Position numbers and translations under genes: made by a program. Below, piece after piece: positions 1-9,554 of a stretch of 64,000 bases of DNA. This DNA comes from Mucilaginibacter sp. 14171R-50 (GTDB lineage: Bacteria > Bacteroidota > Bacteroidia > Sphingobacteriales > Sphingobacteriaceae), in contig NZ_CP048115.1 in NCBI RefSeq assembly GCF_010093045.1, positions 3,658,001-3,722,000 of the forward strand, read 5' to 3'. The stretch's first letter is position 1. Every line of letters starts with the position of its first letter. Under the pieces are notes generated by a model that saw only the letters and a program-made list of their open reading frames with translations, searched no databases and was not told the origin of the DNA.

Positions 1-1
1 G

Positions 2-904
2 TTTTATAACTCGTACCTCCCCGAAATTGCAACGCTTGATATGCAGGACAAGGTGAGCGCCAAAGGTTTTACTTACGGCTACATAGGCAGTGTGCTGTTG
101 CAGCTTGTTTGCTTTGCCTTTGTATTAAGTCCCGGCACATTCGGTATAACAGATAAGGCACTTCCGGCACAAATTTCCTTTCTTTTAGTAGGTTTATGGT
201 GGATAGGGTTCGCTTCCATTCCTTTTTCGGTACTGCCCAAGGGAAGCCCTAATGCGCTTACCCATCAGCATAACATTATTAAAGGCGGTTTTATCGAGCT
301 GGGAAAGGTGTGGGTGAAGATAAAGAGTATGCCTTTGTTAAAACGGTATTTGCCGTCGTTCTTTTTTTACTCGATGGGCGTGCAAACCATTATGCTGGTT
401 GCCACGGCGTTTGCCGCTAAAGAGCTTCATATGAAAACGCCGGAATTGATCGCTATCATCCTCATTATTCAGATCGTGGCTATTGGTGGGGCTACACTAA
501 TGTCGCGCCTGTCAGACAAGTTTGGCAATGTAAGGGTATTAATATTTGTAGTATTTATGTGGATAGGCATTTGTATAGCAGCTTACTTTACCACTACATC
601 AACCCAATTTTACATTATCGCGGTGATAGTAGGCCTGGTTATGGGTGGTATCCAGTCGCTTTCGCGGTCAACCTACTCCAAGTTTTTACCGCAGGACATC
701 CCAGATACCGCCTCGTTCTTCAGCTTTTACGATGTTACCGAAAAACTGGCTATTGTGGGCGGTTTGTTCAGCTTTGGTTTTATTGAAGAGTTAACCGGCG
801 ATATGCGCAACTCTACTTTGGTTTTGGGCTTATTCTTTGTTATAGGGCTGCTATTGTTGTTTTCTTTATTAACAACAGAACGGAAAGTTCAAAAAAATTC
901 ATGA
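2..904 (+). CDS. MFS transporter, UMF1 (Atg22-like) family, 5'-truncated
   Basis: This membrane transporter of the UMF1 branch of the major facilitator superfamily runs in from outside the window. The reading frame is open from base 2, and the residues before the first ATG (FYNSYLPEIA) match the usual UMF1 motif, so the ATG at 41 is internal. Seven or more hydrophobic segments are visible, with the typical loop LMSRLSDKFGNVRV near residue 165 of the visible part. The substrate is unknown; family members are described as effluxers. The C-terminus ends in a short basic tail. The family call is good but the transported compound cannot be inferred. Confidence 0.85.
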   Translation, partial: FYNSYLPEIATLDMQDKVSAKGFTYGYIGSVLLQLVCFAFVLSPGTFGITDKALPAQISFLLVGLWWIGFASIPFSVLPKGSPNALTHQHNIIKGGFIELGKVWVKIKSMPLLKRYLPSFFFYSMGVQTIMLVATAFAAKELHMKTPELIAIILIIQIVAIGGATLMSRLSDKFGNVRVLIFVVFMWIGICIAAYFTTTSTQFYIIAVIVGLVMGGIQSLSRSTYSKFLPQDIPDTASFFSFYDVTEKLAIVGGLFSFGFIEELTGDMRNSTLVLGLFFVIGLLLLFSLLTTERKVQKNS

Positions 905-932
905 CTTTAGCGCCGTTAATTTTAATGTACAG

Positions 933-1661
933 ATGACAATTGAATTATTTGTCCCGTGTTTTATAGATCAGTTGTACCCCGATACCGCTTTTAATACTGT
1001 AAAAGTGCTTGAAAAAGCTGGCTGTACTGTTAATTATAACCCCGAGCAAACTTGTTGTGGCCAGCCGGCATTTAATGCCGGTTTCTGGGATGAAGCCAAA
1101 ACCGTAGGCAGTAAATTCCTGAACGATTTTCATGAAGACAGCGTTATTGTATCGCCCTCAGCATCGTGCACGGGTATGGTACGCAATTATTATAACGACC
1201 TGTTTACCAATACCACATCGCATAATAAGTGCCGCAATATCCAAAGCAATATTTATGAACTGAGTGATTTTTTGGTGAACATATTACAGGTAGATTATTT
1301 CGGCGCCGAACTGGACGGCCGTGCGGTTTACCACGATAGCTGCGCCGGCCTGCGCGAATGCAAAATCAAAGACGAGCCCCGCCAACTGCTATCGAAAGTA
1401 TTGGGCCTGGAAATGGTGGATTTAAAAGATAATGAAACCTGCTGCGGCTTTGGCGGCACATTTTCGGTTAAGTTTGATGCCATCGCCACAGCTATGGCGC
1501 AGCAAAAGGTTGATAACGCACTTGCCGCAAAAGCTGACTATATCATCTCTACAGACGCGTCGTGCCTGCTGCATCTGCAAGGGTATATCGATAAAAACAA
1601 CCTGCCCATTAAAACTATCCACATAGCCGATGTGCTGGCGCATGGGTGGGGGAACGTGTGA
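933..1661 (+). CDS. LutA/YkgE-like Fe-S binding protein (CCG domains)
   Basis: This is a cytoplasmic protein of the LutA family, which in other bacteria forms the LutABC complex that oxidises L-lactate to pyruvate. Two cysteine-rich CCG motifs are visible, CCGQP at residues 41-45 and CCGFGG at 170-175, with HDSCAG near 135. These are the expected Fe-S or heterodisulfide-type ligands. Length (242 aa) is normal for LutA. No lutB or lutC partner lies next to it here, so the substrate is inferred from the family only. A near-consensus -7 box, TAATTTTA, lies at 917-924, only 8 nt before the ATG. Confidence 0.85.
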   Translation: MTIELFVPCFIDQLYPDTAFNTVKVLEKAGCTVNYNPEQTCCGQPAFNAGFWDEAKTVGSKFLNDFHEDSVIVSPSASCTGMVRNYYNDLFTNTTSHNKCRNIQSNIYELSDFLVNILQVDYFGAELDGRAVYHDSCAGLRECKIKDEPRQLLSKVLGLEMVDLKDNETCCGFGGTFSVKFDAIATAMAQQKVDNALAAKADYIISTDASCLLHLQGYIDKNNLPIKTIHIADVLAHGWGNV

Positions 1662-1871
1662 TTTGAATTTAGCCGATCGCTACCCGTTGTTGCGTGCGAT
1701 GGTGTGGCATCATCTACAGGCATGCAGCCCCTTCGCTCTCGAGGATTGCGTCCGTAAGCCGCAATGAAGGGCGGAAACAATTTGCCGCAATTTACCCGCT
1801 AAGCTGTCCTAATTTGCCTCACAACGTAATGTTGCATTGGCTAAATTTGATCTGATAAATCAAAGCACTTT
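1662..1871. repeat. Intergenic spacer with possible degenerate palindromic repeat
   Basis: This 210-bp spacer holds no gene. Around 1738-1770, read on the reverse strand, the text TTGCGGCTTACGGACGCAAT resembles the dispersed core seen at 6688-6705 and 25949-25966, with the same CGCAATCCTCGAGAG-type flank. It may be a decayed copy, but the match is loose. Confidence 0.3.
1842..1849 (+). promoter_or_regulatory. Bacteroidota-type -7 promoter box
   Basis: TAAATTTG matches the TAnnTTTG consensus exactly and lies 22 nt before the ATG at 1872. No well-spaced -33 TTTG was found; the nearest is at 1813-1816 with a 25-nt gap. Confidence 0.45.
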
Positions 1872-2183
1872 ATGAAAGCATTACGGGTACACTACACCAC
1901 CACCACGGCATTTGCACCGATAAACCAGGCCAACATCGCCGGCATCGTCAAAGAATTAAAAGAGCTGAACCATCCCGGCATTAAGTACAGCACATGGCTG
2001 CTGCCCGATGGCAAAACGTTTATGCACTTTGACCAGTTTGAAAACGAGGAGGCGCATAATATATTAACGTCCTTACAATCCTTCAAAAAATTTGACGAGG
2101 AGCTTTGGGCCAGCGGGCTGGAAGCGGAGCCTGTATTAGAGCACATTACATTGGTAGCTGCTACGGACGATTTTTATAAATAA
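1872..2183 (+). CDS. Small conserved hypothetical protein (dimeric alpha/beta-barrel-like)
   Basis: This 103-aa soluble protein has no signal peptide or membrane segment. The strand-helix pattern (start MKALRVHYTTT, a helix with LNHPGIKYSTW, then DGKTFMHFDQFENEEA) is reminiscent of small dimeric alpha/beta-barrel (ABM-like) proteins, but I do not recognise a specific family. It ends 7 bp before the convergent beta-CASP nuclease stop. Function unknown. Confidence 0.6.
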   Translation: MKALRVHYTTTTAFAPINQANIAGIVKELKELNHPGIKYSTWLLPDGKTFMHFDQFENEEAHNILTSLQSFKKFDEELWASGLEAEPVLEHITLVAATDDFYK

Positions 2184-2190
2184 AATAATA

Positions 2191-3591
2191 TTACAACTCG
2201 TATGCTACACCCTTCTCGGGGATAGTTACTTTATAACCATCCTGTTCCAATGCATCGGCCATGGCCTGCATACTGCTTGCCTCGCCGTGCACCAAGTAGA
2301 CGCCTTTTAGCTGATGGGGGTCCTGGCCTTTAATGTTATTGATAAGGTCTTCATGATCGCCGTGGGCGCTTAAAACGTCCGTTTGTTTAATGGTGGCGTA
2401 AACGGCTAGGTCACGGTCCTTGATATGTACTATAGCGTCACCGCGAAGCAGGCGGTAACCCAGCGTGCCTTTTGCGCAATAGCCTATAAACAGAATAGTA
2501 CAATAGTAATTTTGGATATTATAGAACAGGTGGTCCTGAATACGTCCGCCTTCCAGCATCCCTGCTGATGAAATGATAATGCACGGCTCGTAATAATTTG
2601 ATACCTGCCTGCTGTCCTTTAAGGTCTCCACATAGGTAAGATTCTCAAAATCGAATTCGTCACCTTGTTTATTGTAAAATTCCTGCGCTTCGGGGTTTAC
2701 CAGGCTGTGGTGTTTACGGTATAAACCGGTGGCGCGCGCAGCCATTGGGCTATCCACAAAAACGGGAATCCTGGGCAGCAAACCATTATTAAATATCTTA
2801 TTTAACGCGAACACCAACGATTGTGTTCGGCCGATACTGAACGCCGGGATAATCAATCGCCCTTGCTCTGCAACACAAACCTTTTCGATGGTTTCAATCA
2901 GCGTTTCCTGTACAGATTTACCTTTGGTGTGCATCCTGCCGCCGTAGGTAGATTCCGACACGATATAATCTACCTGCGGCAGGGGGTCGGGGTCGTTTAG
3001 TACCGGGTAATTTTTACGACCTATATCACCGGTAAATGCAATGGATTTTTCTACCCCTTCATCGTTTATTTTTAAAACGGCGGCGGCAGCGCCAAGCAGG
3101 TGACCCGCCGGTATAAATGTAAGTTCGATATCGCCGGTTATACGGAAAGGTTTATTGAAGCCGATTGTGACAAAACGATCTACAGTATCCATTACATGCT
3201 TTTGCAGGTAAAGCGGCTGCGGGCCGCCGCCGCTGTGTTTATGCCTGCGCCGTTTACGGCCATTGCTTTTTTCCGATTTAGCTAAGAATATATTTACCGA
3301 GTCTATCAATAACAGTTCGGTCAAATCGGCAGTAGGCGGGGTGCAAAGTATCTGCCCGTTAAAGCCCATGCGCACCAGCGTGGGCAGGTTGCCCGAGTGG
3401 TCGATATGGGCGTGGGTAAGGATAACCACATCTATTTCTTCGGGACGAAAGCCAAAGTCTTCGTTAACTTGTATGTTATGGTCTTTCTCGTAGTCAAGGC
3501 CGCAGTCTATCAGTATCTTATATTGGCCCGCCTGCAGCAAATGCATGCTGCCGGTTACCTGGCGCGCGGCGCCGTGTATGGTTAGTTTCAT
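2191..3591 (-). CDS. Beta-CASP metallo-beta-lactamase-fold ribonuclease
   Basis: This 466-aa protein belongs to the CPSF73/YSH1-like branch of the metallo-beta-lactamase fold, which cleaves RNA with two zinc ions. The HxHxDH metal motif (HAHIDH) is at residues 60-65. Further family signatures follow: a histidine in GHLLGAAA, FTGDIGR, a beta-CASP segment containing the motifs SESTYG and PAFSIGRTQ, and C-terminal SAHGDHEDL and LVHGE. The short N-terminus starting KLTIHGAARQVTGS is typical of bacterial members. Whether it is an exo- or endonuclease in this organism cannot be told from sequence. Confidence 0.9.
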   Translation of the reverse strand: MKLTIHGAARQVTGSMHLLQAGQYKILIDCGLDYEKDHNIQVNEDFGFRPEEIDVVILTHAHIDHSGNLPTLVRMGFNGQILCTPPTADLTELLLIDSVNIFLAKSEKSNGRKRRRHKHSGGGPQPLYLQKHVMDTVDRFVTIGFNKPFRITGDIELTFIPAGHLLGAAAAVLKINDEGVEKSIAFTGDIGRKNYPVLNDPDPLPQVDYIVSESTYGGRMHTKGKSVQETLIETIEKVCVAEQGRLIIPAFSIGRTQSLVFALNKIFNNGLLPRIPVFVDSPMAARATGLYRKHHSLVNPEAQEFYNKQGDEFDFENLTYVETLKDSRQVSNYYEPCIIISSAGMLEGGRIQDHLFYNIQNYYCTILFIGYCAKGTLGYRLLRGDAIVHIKDRDLAVYATIKQTDVLSAHGDHEDLINNIKGQDPHQLKGVYLVHGEASSMQAMADALEQDGYKVTIPEKGVAYEL

Positions 3592-3961
3592 TTAAGTAGT
3601 TCGCAGTTGGCACCTGTATAAGCTGCCACATGCAATTATAAGGATTTTAACTCAATTATGTAATGGTTTACGGGACATTGATGTTCGTCGTGTGACCACT
3701 GTGATCAAACATTAAAATCTGATAATCAGGTAATTATAATCTACCATATCGTAATTGTCTACTTACTACATTTACTGTATACGCCTGACAACCAAAATTT
3801 TATATGCTTTGCAGGCAGTGCGCCGATAATGAGGACTTGTTAAAAAAACTCTTTTTTATAAAATTGTAAAAATACTCTATAAAATTTGTCGAATTTATTA
3901 ACTTCGGCCTTTCTCAGTACAAAGTTGATAATTAGTTATAAGTCAAATATAGTTCAACATT
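3592..3961. other. 370-bp AT-rich spacer upstream of serC
   Basis: No gene is visible. The last 120 bp are strongly AT-rich and hold a candidate serC promoter: TAACTTCG at 3899-3906 (one mismatch to TAnnTTTG), followed by a leader of about 50 nt. A short palindrome CTGATAATCAG lies near 3719-3729. No riboswitch or leader peptide was recognised. Confidence 0.4.
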
Positions 3962-5029
3962 ATGAAACATAATTTCGGTGCCGGCCCCGGCATATTACCA
4001 CAAGAAGTTTTAAAACAGGCTGCTGCGGCAGTAATTGATTTTAACGGAACCGGTCTTTCCCTGCTCGAGATCTCGCACCGATCACCGGAGTTTGAAGCCG
4101 TATTAAACGAAGCTGTAAGCCTCGTAAAGGAACTTTTCAACCTTCCGGAAGGATATTCTGTTTTGTTTTTACAAGGGGGTGCAAGTACACAGTTTGCATT
4201 AGCGCCCTACAACCTGTTACCTGAAGGCGGTAAGGCCGCTTACCTGGAAACCGGTGTATGGGCTAACAAGGCCGTTAAAGAAGCTAAATTTTTCGGCGAT
4301 ACAGAGGTGGTTGCTACATCAAAGGAAAGTAACTTTACTTATATCCCCACAAATTATAAAATACCCGAAGATGCGGCGTACTTTCACGTAACATCAAACA
4401 ACACCATTTATGGTACGCAAATGCATCGTTTCCCCAAATCGCCAATACCGGTGGTTTGCGATATGTCGTCAGATATATTCAGCCGTACAATAAACGTTGC
4501 CGACTTTGGCTTGATATATGCCGGTGCTCAGAAAAATATGGGCCCTGCGGGTGTTACACTGGTAATTGTTAAAGATGACCTGCTGGGTAAAACCGGCCGT
4601 AAAATACCGGCCATGTTTAATTACCAGGTGCAGATTGAAGGGGGATCGATGTATAACACACCACCTTGTTTTGCTATATACGTATCTATGCTTACTCTTA
4701 AGTGGTTAAAAGCAAAGGGCGGCGTTTCGGCTATCGAGGTAGAGAACAACGAGAAGGCAAAGGTACTTTACGAGGAAATTGACCGTAACCCGTTTTTTAA
4801 GGCTGTTGCCGCCCCCGAAGACCGTTCGCGCATGAACGTTTGTTTTGTTGCCGAAAACCCCGAGCACGAAAAGCCTTTCCTGAAACTATGCGAAGAAAAA
4901 GGCATAGTAGGGTTAAAGGGCCACAGGAGCGTAGGCGGTTTCCGTGCTTCAATATACAACGCGTTGCCAATAACCAGCGTTTATGTACTGATTGATGCCA
5001 TGCGCGAATTTGCAGATAAAAATAAGTAA
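3962..5029 (+). CDS. serC: Phosphoserine aminotransferase
   Basis: SerC converts 3-phosphohydroxypyruvate and glutamate to 3-phosphoserine in serine biosynthesis, using PLP. The 355-aa length is standard. The N-terminus ([10 protein letters not shown]) is the class-V aminotransferase SerC signature, QGGASTQFA near residue 71 binds the cofactor phosphate, and the PLP lysine is K191 in [10 protein letters not shown]. The next gene is serA, 65 bp downstream on the same strand, so the two consecutive steps of the pathway are probably co-transcribed. Confidence 0.97.
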   Translation: MKHNFGAGPGILPQEVLKQAAAAVIDFNGTGLSLLEISHRSPEFEAVLNEAVSLVKELFNLPEGYSVLFLQGGASTQFALAPYNLLPEGGKAAYLETGVWANKAVKEAKFFGDTEVVATSKESNFTYIPTNYKIPEDAAYFHVTSNNTIYGTQMHRFPKSPIPVVCDMSSDIFSRTINVADFGLIYAGAQKNMGPAGVTLVIVKDDLLGKTGRKIPAMFNYQVQIEGGSMYNTPPCFAIYVSMLTLKWLKAKGGVSAIEVENNEKAKVLYEEIDRNPFFKAVAAPEDRSRMNVCFVAENPEHEKPFLKLCEEKGIVGLKGHRSVGGFRASIYNALPITSVYVLIDAMREFADKNK

Positions 5030-5035
5030 TCATCA

Positions 5036-5088
5036 GGGGTAGGAGATCAGACAATCCTGATCTGTAATCTCCTGCCTCTAATCTCTAA
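5036..5088. repeat. Intergenic word-repeat hairpin A (serC-serA)
   Basis: The spacer holds GGTAGGAGATCAG (5038-5050) facing CTGATCTGTAATCTCCTGCC (5057-5076). The inner arms GATCAG and CTGATC pair perfectly around a 6-nt loop. The word TAATCTC occurs twice in the right half. It belongs to a series of differently worded spacer hairpins found throughout this window. Confidence 0.6.
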
Positions 5089-5094
5089 AATATC

Positions 5095-6048
5095 ATGATC
5101 AAAATATTAGCTAACGACGGTATCGACCCGATTGGAAAAAAAATGTTGGAAGATGCCGGATTTTTTGTAGAAACCAATAATATCCCTCAGGATGAATTGC
5201 CCGTACGTTTACAGGAGTTTGATGCCATAACCGTGCGTAGCGCTACCAAAGTGCGCGCAGCTTTAATTGATGCTTGTCCAAACCTTAAGCTTATTGGCCG
5301 CGGTGGGGTAGGTGTTGATAATATTGATGTAGACTACGCGAAGCAAAAAGGCATTGGCGTGTACAATACGCCGGCTTCATCTTCATTATCAGTTGCCGAA
5401 CTGGTTTTCGCGCAGCTTTTTACAGGCGTACGTTTTCTGCACGATAGCAACCGCAAAATGCCGGTTGAAGGTGGCACTAAATTCAACGACCTGAAAAAAG
5501 CCTATGCCAAGGGTGTTGAACTGCGCGGTAAAACATTGGGTATTGTTGGCTTTGGCCGCATCGGTCGCGAAGTTGCAAAAATCGCGATAGGGGTAGGTAT
5601 GGATGTGATTGCTTACGACCTGCACCCTTTTAACCCGGAAGTTGAGATTGTTTTAGGTACGGGCGGCACAAAAGTCAATGTAACTGTTAAAACTTCAACG
5701 CTCGACGAGATCATCAAAACAGCCGATTTTATAACCCTGCATACACCATTTATTGACAAAGCCCTGATTGGTGCCGAAGAACTTGCGCAAATGAAAAAGG
5801 GTGTTAAACTCATCAATATTTCGCGCGGCGGGTTAATTGACGAACTGGCGTTGATAGAAGCTTTAAATAGCGGGCAGGTATCATATGCGGCTTTGGATGT
5901 GTTTGATAACGAGCCGACGCCTCGTGCCGAGATCCTGGCCCATCCTAAAATTTCACTAACCCCGCACATCGGCGCCGCTACAAACGAGGCCCAGGAGCGT
6001 ATAGGTGTTGAACTGGCCAGCCTGATCATAGGCCACTTTAATAAGTAG
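5095..6048 (+). CDS. serA: D-3-phosphoglycerate dehydrogenase, short form
   Basis: SerA oxidises 3-phosphoglycerate to 3-phosphohydroxypyruvate with NAD, the first committed step of serine synthesis. At 317 aa it is the short form, with no C-terminal ACT or ASB domain, so the classical serine feedback site is absent. The NAD-binding GFGRIG is at residues 152-157. RGGVGVDNIDV near 70, SRGGLIDE near 244 and the catalytic HIGAATNEA near 292 are D-hydroxyacid dehydrogenase hallmarks. It lies directly after serC and is followed by a strong terminator. Confidence 0.93.
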   Translation: MIKILANDGIDPIGKKMLEDAGFFVETNNIPQDELPVRLQEFDAITVRSATKVRAALIDACPNLKLIGRGGVGVDNIDVDYAKQKGIGVYNTPASSSLSVAELVFAQLFTGVRFLHDSNRKMPVEGGTKFNDLKKAYAKGVELRGKTLGIVGFGRIGREVAKIAIGVGMDVIAYDLHPFNPEVEIVLGTGGTKVNVTVKTSTLDEIIKTADFITLHTPFIDKALIGAEELAQMKKGVKLINISRGGLIDELALIEALNSGQVSYAALDVFDNEPTPRAEILAHPKISLTPHIGAATNEAQERIGVELASLIIGHFNK

Positions 6049-6076
6049 ATCGTTATCCTGAGTTGATCAAAGGATC

Positions 6077-6108
6077 AAAAGCCCTTGCCGAAAAGCAAGG
6101 GCTTTTTT
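6077..6108 (+). terminator. Rho-independent terminator after serA
   Basis: The perfect arms GCCCTTGC (6081-6088) and GCAAGGGC (6095-6102), extended by flanking A4/T4 pairing, close a 6-nt loop and run into T6. It ends the serC-serA unit. Confidence 0.9.
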
Positions 6109-6116
6109 GTTAAATT

Positions 6117-6124
6117 TACTTTTG
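6117..6124 (+). promoter_or_regulatory. -7 promoter box of the DinB-fold gene
   Basis: TACTTTTG fits TAnnTTTG and lies 14 nt before the ATG at 6139. It argues against the in-frame TTG at 6085, which lies inside the serA terminator and upstream of this box. Confidence 0.55.
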
Positions 6125-6138
6125 CAAAAAGTAAGCTC

Positions 6139-6672
6139 ATGAGAATAATCCTGCCACCCAAGCCAGGTGATTACCCGCCATATGCTACCATGTATATGAA
6201 GCTGATACCAACAGATGGCTTAATACTAAAGTATCTTCAAAATAACTTTTACCGGGTAAAAGAATTGATCTATTCGCTATCCGAAGAGCGTTTGCTTCAC
6301 CGTTACGCTCCGGGCAAATGGAGTATCAAAGAGGTGCTGGTGCACATTATTGATGATGAAAGAATATTTGCTTATCGTGCGCTGCGCTTTGCGCGTAACG
6401 AGCAGCAAAACCTGATAGGCTTTGACCAGGATAGCTATGCCAGATACTCTGGCGCGGATAAGCGGGACCTGGACAATATTTTTGACGAATACGAGGCTGT
6501 ACGTAAAGCCACCATAGCCTTATTCAACGGCCTGCCCGAAGAAGCCTTCGACAGGATGGGGCACGGCACAGGTACCGCTAATGATGCTACCGTAAGGGCA
6601 TTGGCCTACCACATAGCCGGCCACGAAATGCACCATTATAACTTGATAAGAAGTAAGTATTTGACGATATAG
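6139..6672 (+). CDS. DinB-fold (DfsB/YfiT-like) putative metal-binding protein
   Basis: This 177-aa protein has the four-helix DinB fold used by bacillithiol-type thiol transferases and related metalloenzymes. The histidines expected to bind a metal are visible in HIIDDERIFAYRALR (near residue 73) and in the C-terminal HIAGHEMHHYNLI. The start at 6139 was chosen because a longer TTG-started frame would begin inside a terminator and ahead of the promoter box. YpdA-like reductase elsewhere in the window makes a bacillithiol link conceivable, but that is inference. Substrate unknown. Confidence 0.85.
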   Translation: MRIILPPKPGDYPPYATMYMKLIPTDGLILKYLQNNFYRVKELIYSLSEERLLHRYAPGKWSIKEVLVHIIDDERIFAYRALRFARNEQQNLIGFDQDSYARYSGADKRDLDNIFDEYEAVRKATIALFNGLPEEAFDRMGHGTGTANDATVRALAYHIAGHEMHHYNLIRSKYLTI

Positions 6673-6680
6673 CCTGAGCA

Positions 6681-6745
6681 CGTCATTGCGAGGTACGAAG
6701 CAATCCTTGACATGCTTATCGCCGACTTTTCTATCGAAGTTTGCG
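6681..6745. repeat. Dispersed palindromic repeat, copy 1
   Basis: The 18-base core GCGAGGTACGAAGCAATC (6688-6705) recurs exactly at 25949-25966. The following text TATCGCCGACTTTTCTATCG (6717-6736) is the near reverse complement of the loop in the second copy, so the loop is shared in opposite orientation. Confidence 0.75.
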
Positions 6746-6805
6746 CGCTGCGATAAATACAAAGCATTCCATTTCTGCATTAGCAGGGCTTATTTAAACA
6801 TTTAC

Positions 6806-6835
6806 TTTCGCTGTATAAATAAAATCCTATTTTTG
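6806..6835 (+). promoter_or_regulatory. Promoter of the thrS operon
   Basis: A -33-like TTTC (6806-6809) is separated by 18 nt from a perfect -7 box TATTTTTG (6828-6835). It predicts a leader of about 70 nt before thrS. Confidence 0.6.
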
Positions 6836-6846
6836 CGATAAGTTCA

Positions 6847-6866
6847 AATCACGTTAGTATGTGATT
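6847..6866 (+). other. Small hairpin in the thrS leader
   Basis: AATCAC and GTGATT close an 8-nt loop inside the predicted leader. E. coli thrS is autoregulated through leader hairpins, but nothing in this loop clearly mimics a tRNA-Thr anticodon, so a regulatory role is only a possibility. Confidence 0.3.
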
Positions 6867-6910
6867 CGTTATAATTCACTTATTTATTAAAATTTAAATC
6901 ATAGTTGTAG

Positions 6911-8836
6911 ATGATTAGTATTACTCTTCCTGATGGTTCCGTTCGTCAGTACGACAAAGGGATCACTTCCATGCAGATAGCGCTGTCTATCTCCGAAGGT
7001 TTAGCACGTAATGTATTGGCAGCCGAAGTAAACGGCGAGGTTTGGGATGCAAGTCGCCCCATTGAAGAAGATTCAGCCGTTAAATTGTTAACCTGGAACG
7101 ACGCAAAAGGAAAATCAACCTATTGGCATTCATCAGCCCACTTACTGGCCGAGGCATTAGAGGCGCTTTACCCGGGTACCAAATTTGGTATAGGCCCGGC
7201 TATTGAAACAGGCTTTTATTACGATGTTGATTTTGGCGACCACGCGTTCTCATCAGATGACTTTAAAAAGATCGAGGACAAGATGGTGGAGCTGGCTAAA
7301 ACCAAAAGCGAATACATTCGCAAACCGGTTAGCAAAGCCGATGCCATTGAATATTTTACCGACAAAGGGGATGAGTATAAACTCGACCTGATCAAAGACC
7401 TGCCCGACGGCAGCATAACTTTTTACACCCAGGGAAATTTTACCGACCTGTGCCGCGGGCCGCACATCCCTAACACCGGCGCTATCAAAGCTGTAAAGCT
7501 GATGAGTGTTGCGGGTGCCTACTGGCGCGGCGACGAAAGCCGCAAGCAGCTTACGCGTATCTATGGGGTTACGTTTCCGAAAGCAAGCGAATTGACCGAC
7601 TACCTGCATGTGATAGAGGAAGCCAAAAAGCGCGACCATCGCAAACTGGGTAAAGAGCTTGAACTTTTTGCTTTTAGCGAAAAAGTGGGTATGGGCTTGC
7701 CGTTATGGCTGCCTAAAGGTGCTGCCCTGCGCGAGCGCCTGACAAACTTTTTGCAAAAAGCACAGGTAAAAGCCGGTTATGAGCAGGTAATCACACCGCA
7801 TATCGGGCATAAAAACCTGTATGTAACATCGGGGCATTATGATAAGTACGGTGCGGATTCTTTCCAGCCGATAAAAACCCCGCAGGAGGGAGAAGAATTC
7901 TTTTTAAAGCCGATGAACTGCCCTCACCACTGCGAAATATATAAAACAAAGCCACGGTCTTACAAAGACCTGCCTGTTCGCTTGGCAGAGTTTGGTACTG
8001 TTTACCGGTACGAACAAAGCGGCGAGCTTCATGGCTTAACCCGGGTACGAGGCTTTACACAGGACGATGCGCACTTATTTTGTCGCCCCGACCAGGTAAA
8101 AGATGAGTTTAAAAAGGTAATAGACCTGGTATTGTATGTATTCGGCGCTTTGGGCTTTGATAACTACATTGCACAGGTATCGCTGCGCGACCCCAATAAC
8201 AAAGCTAAATACATCGGTACCGACGAGAATTGGGCGCTGGCCGAATCATCAATTATCGAGGCTGCCGAAGAAAAAGGATTGCCAACCGTAGTGGAGTACG
8301 GTGAGGCGGCTTTCTACGGCCCTAAGCTTGATTTTATGGTGAAGGATGCTTTAGGCAGAAAATGGCAATTGGGAACTATCCAGGTGGATTATAACCTGCC
8401 GGAGCGTTTCGAACTGGAATACACTGGCGCCGACAACCAAAAACATCGCCCGGTAATGATACACAGGGCGCCGTTTGGCTCGCTCGAACGCTTTGTTGCA
8501 GTATTGATAGAGCATTGCGCGGGTAATTTCCCGTTATGGTTATCGCCCGAGCAATTTATTATTTTGCCGATCTCCGAAAAATATGAAGATTATGCAAAAA
8601 AACTTTCAGATGAGTTAAAAGATTCCGATATTTGCGGGCTGATTGACTTTAGAGATGAAAAAATAGGTCGTAAAATACGCGACGCTGAAGTTAAAAAGAT
8701 CCCATATATGCTCATTGTAGGCGAAAAGGAAGCTTCCGAAGGGTTAGTTTCGGTTCGCAGGCATGGTACAGGCGATTTGGGAAGCATGAGCATTGAAGAT
8801 TTTAAAAAACAAATAATTACAGAAATAACAGTATAA
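6911..8836 (+). CDS. thrS: Threonyl-tRNA synthetase
   Basis: ThrS charges tRNA-Thr and edits mischarged Ser-tRNA-Thr. The 641-aa chain shows the full architecture: N-terminal TGS domain (residues 1-60), the editing domain with [12 protein letters not shown] near 76, the class-II catalytic core with [10 protein letters not shown] (zinc ligands), motif 2 [11 protein letters not shown] and motif 3 [13 protein letters not shown], and the anticodon-binding domain from about residue 545. It heads the conserved thrS-infC-rpmI-rplT operon and is separated from infC by one base. Confidence 0.97.
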   Translation: MISITLPDGSVRQYDKGITSMQIALSISEGLARNVLAAEVNGEVWDASRPIEEDSAVKLLTWNDAKGKSTYWHSSAHLLAEALEALYPGTKFGIGPAIETGFYYDVDFGDHAFSSDDFKKIEDKMVELAKTKSEYIRKPVSKADAIEYFTDKGDEYKLDLIKDLPDGSITFYTQGNFTDLCRGPHIPNTGAIKAVKLMSVAGAYWRGDESRKQLTRIYGVTFPKASELTDYLHVIEEAKKRDHRKLGKELELFAFSEKVGMGLPLWLPKGAALRERLTNFLQKAQVKAGYEQVITPHIGHKNLYVTSGHYDKYGADSFQPIKTPQEGEEFFLKPMNCPHHCEIYKTKPRSYKDLPVRLAEFGTVYRYEQSGELHGLTRVRGFTQDDAHLFCRPDQVKDEFKKVIDLVLYVFGALGFDNYIAQVSLRDPNNKAKYIGTDENWALAESSIIEAAEEKGLPTVVEYGEAAFYGPKLDFMVKDALGRKWQLGTIQVDYNLPERFELEYTGADNQKHRPVMIHRAPFGSLERFVAVLIEHCAGNFPLWLSPEQFIILPISEKYEDYAKKLSDELKDSDICGLIDFRDEKIGRKIRDAEVKKIPYMLIVGEKEASEGLVSVRRHGTGDLGSMSIEDFKKQIITEITV

Positions 8837-8837
8837 C

Positions 8838-9404
8838 TTGGCTTTAAACAAACCTTTCAACAGAGGACCCAGGCTTCCATTTAAGAAAAAAGAGGCTGAA
8901 CATAATATCAACCAGTTTATAAGGGCACAAGAAGTGCGCCTTGTTGGCGATAACGTGGAACAAGGCGTTTACTCATTAAGAGATGCTTTGGCTATTGCCC
9001 AGGAGCAGGAACTTGACCTGGTTGAAATATCTCCGAACGCAGTACCTCCCGTTTGTAAAGTAACAGATTATAACAAATTTGTTTACGAACAAAAGAAGAA
9101 GCTTAAAGAGATAAAGAGCAACGCCAAGCAAACCGTTATTAAGGAGATCCGTTTCGGACCGAATACTGATGACCATGACTTTGAATTTAAATTAAAGCAT
9201 GCTCAAAAGTTTTTAGAATCAGGCGAAAAGGTAAGGGCTTACGTACACTTTAAAGGCCGGGCAATTGTTTACAAAGAACAAGGCGAGATATTATTACTGC
9301 GTTTTGCGCAGGCCCTTGAAGATTTAGGTAAAGTAGAGCAATTGCCAAAACTTGAAGGAAAGAGGATGTTTTTAACGGTTGCTTCAAAAGCGCAAAAAAA
9401 GTAG
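8838..9404 (+). CDS. infC: Translation initiation factor IF-3 (TTG start)
   Basis: IF-3 keeps the 30S subunit free and proofreads start codons. The N-domain ([20 protein letters not shown]) and C-domain ([20 protein letters not shown]) are intact; 188 aa is a normal length. The start is TTG at 8838: upstream the frame is closed by a stop at 8826-8828, and no ATG or GTG occurs before the conserved domain. Rare start codons in infC allow autoregulation by IF-3 in E. coli (AUU), so the unusual codon here fits a similar control. One base separates it from thrS. Confidence 0.95.
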   Translation: MALNKPFNRGPRLPFKKKEAEHNINQFIRAQEVRLVGDNVEQGVYSLRDALAIAQEQELDLVEISPNAVPPVCKVTDYNKFVYEQKKKLKEIKSNAKQTVIKEIRFGPNTDDHDFEFKLKHAQKFLESGEKVRAYVHFKGRAIVYKEQGEILLLRFAQALEDLGKVEQLPKLEGKRMFLTVASKAQKK

Positions 9405-9536
9405 ATATGAGATGTTAGATATGAGATTTGAGACTTGTCTTGAACTCAGCTAACAAATTGAATAGTAAAAACCGGGAAATGAAGTATGCCGGTGTGGGAG
9501 TAGTATCTCACATCTCGTATCTCAAATCTCACATCT
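9403..9536. repeat. Intergenic word-repeat hairpin B (infC-rpmI)
   Basis: The left arm (9403-9433) is built from the words AGATATGAGAT and GAGATTTGAGA; the right arm (9506-9536) is its inverted copy. The 31-nt arms match at 26 of 31 positions and enclose 72 nt. It fills the spacer inside a ribosomal-protein operon. Confidence 0.8.
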
Positions 9537-9554
9537 AAATAAATAAATAGAGTT

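Noticed and set aside
3690..3710. CRP-like TGTGA site upstream of serC
   Set aside because: TGTGACCACTGTGATCA is a direct rather than an inverted arrangement, so it is not a CRP palindrome.
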